Shown here: piece after piece, positions 1-5,238 of the stretch
Position numbering within the stretch: position 1 is the stretch's first letter
Layout: each line of letters starts with the position of its first letter
Notes under the pieces: generated by a model
What the model was told of the DNA's origin: nothing
Seen by the model: the letters and a program-made list of their open reading frames with translations, nothing else
Databases searched by the model: none
Program-made: the position numbers and the translations under genes
NCBI GenBank assembly: GCA_035259145.1
Contig: DATFWQ010000110.1
Location: forward strand, 1 to 6,827
Length of the DNA stretch: 6,827 nt
Reading direction: 5' to 3'
DNA from: CF-161 sp035259145
GTDB lineage: Bacteria; Chloroflexota; Dormibacteria; Dormibacterales; Dormibacteraceae

Positions 1-1
1 C

Positions 2-514
2 TTTCCGCTGGCAGTGGGGAACCTGCTCGGTCCGTGGATCCTGGGGCGACTGTTCGACACAGTCGGGCGGAAGCCGATGATCGCTCTGACCTACATCCTC
101 TCCGGTGCGCTGCTGGTCATCACCGGGCTCTTCTTTGTTAAAGGTCTGCTCACCGCCGTCACCGTGACCGCTTGCTGGGTGGTGATCTTCTTCTTCGCCT
201 CTGCTGGCGCCAGCTCAGCCTACCTGACCGCGAGCGAGGTATTCCCGATGGAGATCCGCGCCAACGCGATCGCTTATATCTACGCGTTAGGCACCCTCGT
301 GGGTGGTGCCTTGGCACCATACATCTTCGGCCTGTTGATCCAGACCCACGCCCCCCGAAACGTCTTCTTTGGCTACCTGGTTGGCTCCTTCCTGATGGTC
401 CTGGGTGGCCTCACCGAGCTCTTGTCTGGTGTCGACTCGGAGCGCAAGTCGCTCGAACAGGTCGCCGTGCCCCTGACCGCCCTGGAGGTCGGGCGTGGAG
501 ATGGACCTGCCTGA
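2..514 (+). CDS. MFS transporter, C-terminal part (5' truncated by window edge)
   Basis: About 170 residues of a major facilitator superfamily permease are visible; the N-terminal half lies outside the window, so the GTG at 14 is internal and not the start. A cytoplasmic-loop MFS signature, GRLFDTVGRKP (D-x-x-G-R-K), is followed by four strongly hydrophobic segments. These start near MIALTYILSG, AVTVTACWVV, NAIAYIYALG and VFFGYLVGSF and would be the last helices of a 12-helix protein. Between the second and third lies SEVFPMEIRANA, the E-x-F-P-x-x-x-R type motif of sugar-porter and metabolite:H+ symporter branches, so an inner-membrane proton-coupled importer of a sugar or organic acid is the best guess; the substrate cannot be read. 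The tail after the last helix is short and polar. The gene converges on the VOC gene with 58 nt between stop codons and no clear terminator. It is on the opposite strand from the ars genes, so there is no operon evidence that it exports arsenic. Confidence 0.9.
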   Translation, partial: FPLAVGNLLGPWILGRLFDTVGRKPMIALTYILSGALLVITGLFFVKGLLTAVTVTACWVVIFFFASAGASSAYLTASEVFPMEIRANAIAYIYALGTLVGGALAPYIFGLLIQTHAPRNVFFGYLVGSFLMVLGGLTELLSGVDSERKSLEQVAVPLTALEVGRGDGPA

Positions 515-572
515 ACCGCCCGCCGAGGCTCCAGCTCTGACGGACGGAATGCGAAAGAGTGGTCGGTGACGG

Positions 573-977
573 TCAGGGTGTGGCCGCTCCGTCGGGGCGG
601 TGGGCGGGCTGGAACAGTTCGATGAGGTTGCCCGCGGGGTCGGCGAGCAAGATTTGGCGCCCGCCAGGGCCGGAGACCATTTCGCTGCGGAAGGACAGGC
701 CGGCCCCGCGGAGTCGGGCGATCTCGACATCCAGGTTGTCGAGGACGAGGTGGATGCGGTTGCGGCCGGCTGTGGCGGCGTCAGCCGGTGTGGCGCGGGC
801 GCCGGAGCTGGCGGGGCCGGACAGCAGCAGCCGCAGCGGGCCACGGACGACGTCGGCGAAGGCGGGTGCGGCGCTGCTGTTCAGCGTGAAGCCGAGGTGG
901 GTGGTGTAGAAGTCGATGGCCGCCTGCACGTCGTCAACGAGGTAACGGACGCTGGCGTACTGGTTGGGTGCGTTCAT
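573..977 (-). CDS. VOC family protein (glyoxalase/bleomycin-resistance/dioxygenase fold), distal gene of an ars-type operon
   Basis: This 134-residue protein has the usual length of a single-chain vicinal-oxygen-chelate protein with two beta-alpha-beta-beta-beta modules. Module 1 begins YLVDDVQAAIDFYTTHLGF (12-30). Module 2 begins RIHLVLDNLD (74-83) and ends DPAGNLIELFQP (113-124). Family members bind a divalent metal with His/Gln, His and Glu ligands. Here H76 and E120 are in the expected places, but the first ligand position (around residue 9, before YLVDD) is Ser/Val/Arg, so the metal site looks incomplete. The start is well supported: AAGGAGG lies 8 nt upstream, inside the end of the ArsR–ArsC gene, whose stop is 3 nt before this ATG. 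The two are surely co-transcribed and probably translationally coupled. The position suggests ArsI, the C–As lyase of the same fold, but the protein has no cysteine and so lacks ArsI's vicinal Cys pair. A role in metalloid or thiol-adduct handling is inference only. Confidence 0.88.
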   Translation of the reverse strand: MNAPNQYASVRYLVDDVQAAIDFYTTHLGFTLNSSAAPAFADVVRGPLRLLLSGPASSGARATPADAATAGRNRIHLVLDNLDVEIARLRGAGLSFRSEMVSGPGGRQILLADPAGNLIELFQPAHRPDGAATP

Positions 978-980
978 GAG

Positions 981-1769
981 TCAAACCTCCTTGCGGTGGA
1001 TGGCGGCGAGGACCGGCAGCAGGTGCCCGATCCGGGTGTCGATGTCCGCCGCGGTGCGCCGGAAGGCGGGGTAGCTGGCTTGGTCGGTGTCGCCCGCCGC
1101 GGCCGGGTCGGGGATGCTCCAGTGGATTCGCCGCGGGTGGTGGGCGAACTCGGGGCAGACTTCGCGGGCCCTGTCGCACAGAGTGATCACATAGTCGAAC
1201 CGGCGGCCGGTGAGGGTGTCCAGGTGTCGGGGCTGCTGATCGGCGACGTCAATGTCGAACGTGTCGCGGAGCACCCGAATGGTGTTGGGGTGCAGGCTGG
1301 GTTTGGGCCGGCTGCCGGCGCTGGTGACGCTTACGTGCCCTGCGGTGTAGTGGCGCAGCAGGGCTTCGCCAATCGGTGAGCGGGCGCTGTTGCCGGTGCA
1401 CACGAACAGTACGTCGATCTGCCGGGACCCCTCTTGGCCGGCCGAGGGGATCGGTGGTGCAGCGTGCTGACGCACCGCCGGGTGGAGAGCGGCACCGCTG
1501 TCGGTCAGCGCATCGGCGCAGCGGTCCAGATCCAGGTGGTAGTAGCTGTCCCGGCCGTCGAAGCTGCTCCGTGAGGCGGTGACCAGCCCGCCGTCGCGCA
1601 GCAGCCGCAGGTGGTAGGAGACCAGGTTCTGCGGCTGGTCGACCTGTGTCACCAGCTCGCGGACCCGGTAGTCGCTGTGGGCGAGTTCGGTCAGCAGCCG
1701 CCAGCGCAGCGGGTGAGCGGCCAGCCGGACGAACACCGGCGGGGCGGCGACTTCACCCGAGGGCACCAT
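981..1769 (-). CDS. Fused ArsR-family repressor and thioredoxin/thiol-type arsenate reductase (ArsR–ArsC)
   Basis: This two-domain protein has 262 residues from the chosen ATG at 1769, or 266 from an in-frame ATG at 1781; numbering here uses the longer form. Residues about 15-90 form an ArsR winged helix with recognition helix QNLVSYHLRLLRDGGLV (51-67) and wing RSSFDGRDSYYHLDL (71-85). After a linker, residues 122-262 are a low-molecular-weight phosphatase fold: LFVCTGNSARSP gives the C-x5-R loop (C128, R134), and SIPDP holds the general acid D225. TLC-x6-C (C202, C209) matches the redox cysteine pair of staphylococcal-plasmid-type ArsC, so the enzyme should reduce arsenate to arsenite through a C128–C202–C209 relay regenerated by thioredoxin or mycothiol. 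The DNA-binding part lacks the classical ELCVCDL cysteines; its only cysteine is C88. The 1769 start is preferred because a TATGAT -10 lies 7 nt upstream, implying a leaderless mRNA. From 1781, only a weak AGG 8 nt upstream could serve as RBS. The VOC gene follows in the same operon. Confidence 0.9.
   Translation of the reverse strand: MVPSGEVAAPPVFVRLAAHPLRWRLLTELAHSDYRVRELVTQVDQPQNLVSYHLRLLRDGGLVTASRSSFDGRDSYYHLDLDRCADALTDSGAALHPAVRQHAAPPIPSAGQEGSRQIDVLFVCTGNSARSPIGEALLRHYTAGHVSVTSAGSRPKPSLHPNTIRVLRDTFDIDVADQQPRHLDTLTGRRFDYVITLCDRAREVCPEFAHHPRRIHWSIPDPAAAGDTDQASYPAFRRTAADIDTRIGHLLPVLAAIHRKEV
986..992 (-). promoter_or_regulatory. Strong ribosome-binding site of the VOC gene, embedded in the upstream coding end
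   Basis: The minus strand reads AAGGAGG 8 nt before the VOC ATG (977). These bases are also the Lys-Glu-Val codons that end the ArsR–ArsC reading frame. The arrangement fixes the VOC start codon and suggests translational coupling between the two genes. Confidence 0.8.
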
Positions 1770-1776
1770 GTGCCAG

Positions 1777-1806
1777 ATCATACATCAAACCTGGTCGATG
1801 CATCAA
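1777..1806 (-). promoter_or_regulatory. Predicted promoter of the ArsR–ArsC/VOC operon (leaderless type)
   Basis: On the minus strand, TTGATG (1806-1801) resembles a -35 box and TATGAT (1782-1777) a -10 box, with an 18-nt spacer. Seven nucleotides after the -10 comes the ATG at 1769, so transcription would start at or next to the start codon. This is a common actinobacterial arrangement. If right, the upstream in-frame ATG at 1781 lies inside the -10 and cannot be used. Confidence 0.55.
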
Positions 1807-1818
1807 ACTAATTTGATG
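1801..1818. promoter_or_regulatory. ArsR-type operator: perfect inverted repeat overlapping the -35 box
   Basis: CATCAAA-CTAA-TTTGATG is a perfect 7-bp inverted repeat with a 4-nt spacer. It contains ATCAA-N6-TTGAT, the pattern known for ArsR/SmtB-family operators. One arm overlaps the predicted -35 of the ArsR–ArsC promoter. A further half-site, CATCAAAC, is repeated 18 bp downstream at 1783-1790, between -35 and -10. Binding by the fused ArsR domain would block RNA polymerase, giving autorepression. The repeat is seen directly; its use by this protein is inferred. Confidence 0.75.
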
Positions 1819-1966
1819 GAGGCGCCGAAGACTCGGCAGAATCACCGTGTGCGGTTGGCTGAGCCGTCCACCTTGCCGGTTGTCCCTGTTTCACGCTTCG
1901 GGTTCGAGTGTCACGGCTGAGCCTGGCTCTGGCGGCCGCCTCTCGAGCCTTTCAGGCCCGCCCTAC

Positions 1967-3040
1967 TTACTGCGGTGGCAAGCGCTCGGCCGTTAAGGGG
2001 GCCGCCACCTGCGCGTGCAGCCGAAGCAAATCGGGGATCGTCTCCGGCGGTCGCCGCCCTAGCCCGCACTCAGTGGCGACGCCGAAGCCCGGGACCACCT
2101 GGAGCGCGGTCTTCATGCGCTGCCGCGCTCCCTCAGCGCCGTCGGTGAGATGGACCAGGCCCAGATACAGCTCCGTCTCAGGATCGAGGCGCGACTCGCC
2201 AAGTGGAGCGAAGTACGCAGGATCGGCACGCTCGCGGGGGACCGGTAGATGCACCCAGTTGACCGGGCGGCCGAGGCTCGCGCAGATGTCGTTGGCTACC
2301 TCGACCAGCAGGCCCGCGTCTTCAGGCTCCTTGAAATGCCGGTGGCCGGCATCCCCATAGCAGAGGTGGTAGCCGAGCTCGACGTCTTCAGGCACGAGGT
2401 CGCCAAGGCGGCGGAGCCGGACCAGGACCCCGTCGCGAGCGTCCTCGAAGTGCGCGGGCATGACCTTCTCCAGGATTGCGAACTCGATGGCCGTGTCCCA
2501 CTGCACGGCCAGTTCGGTGTGCTGAATAGAGGCCGTGATCTCACCAAGCTCTTCAAGGATCCGCTGTTCGTACGCGGGCTCGACCGCAGACCGGTCCTGC
2601 TGCCGGATGAAGGCTGTCACCGTGGCGAGCGGCGTCGGCAGCGAGACCTGGAAGCGGCAGCGCCTCGGGATCACGCCAGCGGCTTTGAGTTCCTTAAAGA
2701 CGGGATATGACTGCGCTGCTGCAGCCGCATACCCCAGCTCCTCAAAGTGGACGTCGCTGCCCGAGGCACCCTCGCGGAGCGAGATCGGTCCGCCTCGGGA
2801 GTAGGGCAGGTGCGCCTCGCGCTGCTCAAGAGCCGGGCAGGCGGTCAGGAAGGGTGTCTGCCAGCTGATCCAGCCCGATCGCACGCCAGTCTCGCCGTCT
2901 GGAATGCGCCGGAGCCACGGGCCCAGGATTCCCGCAACTGTTCGAAAAACCTCCTCGGCGCTCTTGAGCGGCACACTGCCGTTTAGATGCACGCCCTGCA
3001 CGCGTGCGCCCAGACCGCTCCTACCCCATTCGCTGCGCAT
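1967..3040 (-). CDS. UROD/MetE-like superfamily protein with a zinc methyltransferase motif set
   Basis: This 357-residue protein resembles the catalytic (C-terminal) barrel of cobalamin-independent methionine synthase without its N-terminal barrel. GYHLCYGD (223-230) carries H225-x-C227, like the H-x-C zinc ligands of MetE, and VATECGLGRR (321-330) places C325 like the third, C-terminal cysteine (MetE D-C-G-L). WDTAIEFAIL (181-190) sits where MetE has its IDEPAL-type strand. HLNGSVP (18-24) and RRIPDGETG (44-52) are the expected N-terminal barrel strands. Known relatives use zinc to activate a thiol for methyl transfer; the thiol and methyl donor here are unknown. At less than half of full MetE length, it should not be named metE. 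The start is supported by AGGAG 9 nt upstream (3054-3050), and the gene ends with TAA. It is a single transcription unit, with 185 nt to the ars promoter downstream and over 300 nt without a solid gene upstream. Its leader may be structured (see 3052-3107). Confidence 0.8.
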   Translation of the reverse strand: MRSEWGRSGLGARVQGVHLNGSVPLKSAEEVFRTVAGILGPWLRRIPDGETGVRSGWISWQTPFLTACPALEQREAHLPYSRGGPISLREGASGSDVHFEELGYAAAAAQSYPVFKELKAAGVIPRRCRFQVSLPTPLATVTAFIRQQDRSAVEPAYEQRILEELGEITASIQHTELAVQWDTAIEFAILEKVMPAHFEDARDGVLVRLRRLGDLVPEDVELGYHLCYGDAGHRHFKEPEDAGLLVEVANDICASLGRPVNWVHLPVPRERADPAYFAPLGESRLDPETELYLGLVHLTDGAEGARQRMKTALQVVPGFGVATECGLGRRPPETIPDLLRLHAQVAAPLTAERLPPQ

Positions 3041-3369
3041 CAGCCGATACTCCTAGCACAAGCGCGCCGATCAGACCAGATCTCCGGTTCTCGCGACACG
3101 TGCTAGGCACCCCTGTCTCGGCCGCGGGCCAAACCTCTTTGTGCATGGCCTTCAGCTCGTGCCTGTACGACGACGCGCCGGGGCACATATGGCCACACGC
3201 GGGTCGTGCTGGCCAGGGACAATGCCTCGACGCGCTCCGCCCGCGTCTCTGCCGCCTTACTCATGACCTTACTTATAGCCCGCGCGGGCCCGGGTCCTTG
3301 TGTCGGACCTTGCGGGAGAGTCACAACTCGGCCGCTGCCTCCATCCACATGTCTTCGTAAGTCGTGGCA
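3041..3369. other. Gene-poor gap between the MetE-like and TOPRIM genes
   Basis: About 330 nt hold no convincing gene. Contents: the candidate leader structure at 3052-3107; a minus-strand ORF with internal ATG at 3264 (53 residues, beginning MSKAAETRAERVEAL) preceded 7 nt upstream by TATAAG, as in a leaderless promoter; a 55-residue minus ORF from ATG 3188 to TAG 3021, beginning MCPGASSYRHELKAMHKEVW, which overlaps the start of the MetE-like gene in another frame; and a 12-bp palindrome GCCCGCGCGGGC at 3278-3289. Neither ORF has a good Shine-Dalgarno or a family I recognise. They may be decayed gene remnants or chance frames. Confidence 0.4.
3052..3107 (-). promoter_or_regulatory. Candidate hairpin leader of the MetE-like gene that can mask its Shine-Dalgarno
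   Basis: In the minus-strand leader, CCTAGCAC (3107-3100) is perfectly complementary to GTGCTAGG (3059-3052). The second arm includes the AGG of the ribosome-binding site AGGAG (3054-3050). The 40-nt interior can add CGCG/CGCG and a small hairpin ACCGG-AGAT-CTGGT (one G-U pair), giving a nested stem. Such a structure could keep translation off until a ligand, protein or leader translation opens it. I do not recognise any known riboswitch class in it. An 8-bp repeat at this spacing can arise by chance, so only its exact position makes it notable. Confidence 0.35.
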
Positions 3370-3377
3370 TCAGACAT
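3321..3377 (-). CDS. Very short ORF overlapping the end of the TOPRIM gene (doubtful)
   Basis: An ATG overlaps the TOPRIM stop as ATGTCTGA and opens an 18-residue frame, MSDATTYEDMWMEAAAEL, ending in TGA. The tight stop/start overlap is what a translationally coupled downstream gene looks like, and the peptide reads like the start of an ordinary protein, but it stops at once. It may be the remnant of a deleted or mutated partner gene, or chance. No strong Shine-Dalgarno is present. Confidence 0.2.
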   Translation of the reverse strand: MSDATTYEDMWMEAAAEL

Positions 3378-3933
3378 GAGCGAGTACACGGTCCAGCGGT
3401 CGAGGTACCCGGGTTAGATCGAGGGCCTTTACGAGTAAGGCCGCAGATTGGATTTTCCGGCCGCTGTGGGTGCCGATGAAGCGGCGGAGCTGCTGTTCGG
3501 TGCTCCGTCCTCGCCACGCAGGCTGCTTTTGGAATGTGCGGAAGGATTCGAGCTCTCCCTGAGCATTGATGACATGTTCCACGGCGGCCGTACCGAGAGA
3601 GCGGATGAGCTCGTCCTCCAGGTCTGCGAAGCAAACGTAGAAACCGAGTCGTTCCATTTCGGTGCGGCTGAGACCGGAACCGAGGCCGGCACGTTCGAGG
3701 CCGCGTCGGAAAGGGCCCTCCTCAGCGGCGTCACAGAGGCCCGCCAGTCTCAGGTCAGACCCATTGGGGCCGAACAGATCCAGGAAGTGGCCAACGTTCG
3801 TCGCACCGCCCATCGGCACGATGAACACGCCTTCGCCAGCGAGGTTCCTACGCCGGCGCACCGCCAGCGCTTCGAGCGCAAACTGGTCGCTGACTCCCTC
3901 AACCAGTACGACCGCACGTTTGACGGAGCACAT
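3370..3933 (-). CDS. Stand-alone TOPRIM-domain protein, OLD-nuclease type
   Basis: This 187-residue protein is one TOPRIM fold and matches the C-terminal nuclease module of OLD-family (overcoming lysogenization defect) proteins, without the ATPase module. VVLVEGVSDQFALEAL (8-23) carries the TOPRIM glutamate E12. FIVPMGGATNVGHFLDLFG (37-55) has the Gly-Gly turn. LAGLCDAAEEGPFRRGLE (63-80) has D68 with E71/E72, in place of the usual D-x-D. FADLEDELIRSLG (102-114) is the acidic D-L-E motif, and HSGRKIQSA (156-164) has a lysine where OLD nucleases keep a basic active-site residue. It could bind Mg2+ and cleave or transfer on nucleic acid. The Arg-rich RRRRN (26-30) and a tail rich in Arg/Leu/Val suggest nucleic-acid contact. 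No Shine-Dalgarno precedes ATG 3933. The frame stays open upstream to TGA near 4023 with no ATG, GTG or TTG, so 3933 is the first usable start. No OLD ATPase or helicase partner is in the window. Confidence 0.8.
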   Translation of the reverse strand: MCSVKRAVVLVEGVSDQFALEALAVRRRRNLAGEGVFIVPMGGATNVGHFLDLFGPNGSDLRLAGLCDAAEEGPFRRGLERAGLGSGLSRTEMERLGFYVCFADLEDELIRSLGTAAVEHVINAQGELESFRTFQKQPAWRGRSTEQQLRRFIGTHSGRKIQSAALLVKALDLTRVPRPLDRVLAHV

Positions 3934-4105
3934 GCTGACAAGGTTGGCATGGCTGCGCCGAAGCGTGTTCTGCGTTACAGCCCCATCGAGTTGGTGATAC
4001 TTGCGGAGCAGGTCATAAGACGATCACGGCGCTGGACCCAGGGCATCTGGGGGACGTGTCCATGGAAGAACAGGTGGCCCGTCCGACCCAGCGCGCGGAC
4101 CTGGC

Positions 4106-4156
4106 TCGCCCGTGCCCGGCGACCCACACCCCGGCTGGCGTGGCCAAGGAGCCAGC
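4106..4156 (-). terminator. Two small inverted repeats after the F420-type oxidoreductase gene (possible terminator)
   Basis: Just past the stop at 4159, the minus transcript meets GCTGGC/GCCAGC (arms 4156-4151 and 4139-4134, 11-nt loop). Next comes TCGCC/GGCGA (arms 4122-4118 and 4110-4106, 7-nt loop). Neither is followed by a T-run, so this is at best a factor-assisted or weak terminator. The remaining bases up to the TOPRIM start (3934-4105) show no gene. Confidence 0.22.
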
Positions 4157-4158
4157 AA

Positions 4159-5133
4159 TCACGCCCTCGCGCCCACCGCGATGCGCCCTACCTGGGGCAG
4201 GATCTCGCGTTCGTAGAGCCGGAAGACGCTCTGCTGGTCTGGCCCGATCTGATGGATGTGGACGTGGTCGAAGCCCGCCTGCGCATACCGCTCAATGGCC
4301 TGGATGTGCTCCGCGGGGTCGGGACCCAGCACGACGCTGCCCTTGAGCGCATCCGGGGTAACGTCCTGTGCGGCCTGGCTGAACTGGGAGGGCGTCGCGA
4401 GCTCGGTGAGGATCCCTGACGGAAGCCCCGGCAGGGGCCACTGGCGCATCACAGTCTCGATCGCCCGCTCCCTGGTCTCGGCGCAGCACACGAGAAGCTC
4501 ACCGTGGCGCGGCTTGCCGGCACCGCCCGACTCGTCGAAGGCCCGGACGTCGGCGGAGGGGCTAGTCGAGATCAGACCGTCGCCGATGCGGCCTGCCAGC
4601 TGCGCCGCCCTGCGCCCCACAGCGCCCAGGTAGATCGGTGGCGGGTCAGGCGGCAGGCTGTAGATGCGGGCCCGGTCCACAGTGAAGAAGCGTCCCTCAA
4701 ATGTGTGCGTGCCGCCCCTCCAGAGGAGGCGGATGAGCCCGATGGCCTCCTCCAGCATGGCCTGCCGCCGGACGTTGGACGGCCACGCGTCGCTCAGGAT
4801 GTGCTCGTTCAGCCGCTCCCCCGTGCCTGCTCCGAGGAAAAAGCGGCCCTCGAACATGATGGCCGCCGTGGCGGCCGCCTGGGCGACCAGGCTCGGGTGC
4901 ATTCGAAACAGGGGACAGGTGACCGCGGTTCCCACGCGGAGCCGGGTGGTCTTACGGGCGATGCCGCCCAGGACCGACCAGACGTAGGGGCTCTGGCCCT
5001 GGGCGTCGATCCAGGGGTGGAAGTGGTCGGTGACCACCCCATAGGCGAATCCTGCCTCCTCGGCGCGCCTTGCGTGCTCGACCAGGTCGTTCGGCCCATG
5101 CTCCTCGCTGCTCAGGTGATATCCCAAGATCAT
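4159..5133 (-). CDS. LLM-class F420-dependent oxidoreductase, glucose-6-phosphate-dehydrogenase-like family
   Basis: This 324-residue bacterial-luciferase-like TIM barrel has the typical length of F420-dependent enzymes. The start MILGYHLSSEEHGP and the segments TDHFHPW (35-41), GGIARKTTRLRVGTAVTCP (56-74), GTGERLNEH (103-111) and IGDGLISTSP (183-192) match the G6PDH-like F420 family (TIGR03557 type, from memory). Compared with mycobacterial FGD1, the active-site residues E13, H40, W44 and E109 appear as E10, H37, W41 and E106, so hydride transfer between a substrate and F420 is likely. The FGD1 sugar-phosphate contacts look only partly kept: K264 may stand for K259, but the position of R283 seems to be Gln and no Lys is seen at K198. 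Glucose-6-phosphate is therefore doubtful and the substrate unknown; fgd is not used. ATG 5133 is the family-typical start, with a G-run 9 nt upstream as weak ribosome-binding site. The gene stands alone and diverges from the histidine kinase. Confidence 0.88.
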   Translation of the reverse strand: MILGYHLSSEEHGPNDLVEHARRAEEAGFAYGVVTDHFHPWIDAQGQSPYVWSVLGGIARKTTRLRVGTAVTCPLFRMHPSLVAQAAATAAIMFEGRFFLGAGTGERLNEHILSDAWPSNVRRQAMLEEAIGLIRLLWRGGTHTFEGRFFTVDRARIYSLPPDPPPIYLGAVGRRAAQLAGRIGDGLISTSPSADVRAFDESGGAGKPRHGELLVCCAETRERAIETVMRQWPLPGLPSGILTELATPSQFSQAAQDVTPDALKGSVVLGPDPAEHIQAIERYAQAGFDHVHIHQIGPDQQSVFRLYEREILPQVGRIAVGARA

Positions 5134-5238
5134 CGCTCAAAACCCCCGCATATGGATATTATCGCTATAACCTTTTCTAAGCGTACACCCTTCGAGCCGG
5201 GCTGGCGTCAGGGGCGACCCGCATCGGCCGCTACATCA

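Noticed and set aside
2..514. MFS protein as the arsenite/arsenical exporter of the ars operon
   Set aside because: It is on the opposite strand, convergent, and carries motifs of sugar/metabolite symporters; nothing ties it to arsenic.
573..977. Naming the VOC gene arsI
   Set aside because: There are no cysteines at all and the first metal ligand is missing, so the C–As lyase signature is absent.
600..1379. 259-residue + strand ORF
   Set aside because: It is Gly/Val-rich antisense translation of the VOC and ArsR–ArsC genes, whose minus-strand motifs are unambiguous.
1891..1920. tRNA-like GGTTCGAGT (T-loop resemblance)
   Set aside because: The flanking bases do not form a T stem, and no anticodon or acceptor stem could be assembled around it.
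1857..1929. Repeated GGCTGAGCC (1857-1865 and 1915-1923) and GAGCC-T-GGCTC after the MetE-like gene
   Set aside because: They are short GC-rich repeats of the kind expected by chance; none has the stem plus T-run of a terminator.
3021..3188. HKEVWPA in a short ORF, resembling the H-x-x-V-W-P of L-rhamnose mutarotase
   Set aside because: The spacing to the upstream Tyr differs and nothing else of that family follows, so the match is probably accidental.
3448..4419. 323-residue + strand ORF
   Set aside because: It runs antisense across the TOPRIM gene, the spacer and the end of the oxidoreductase gene, and its translation has no recognisable motif.
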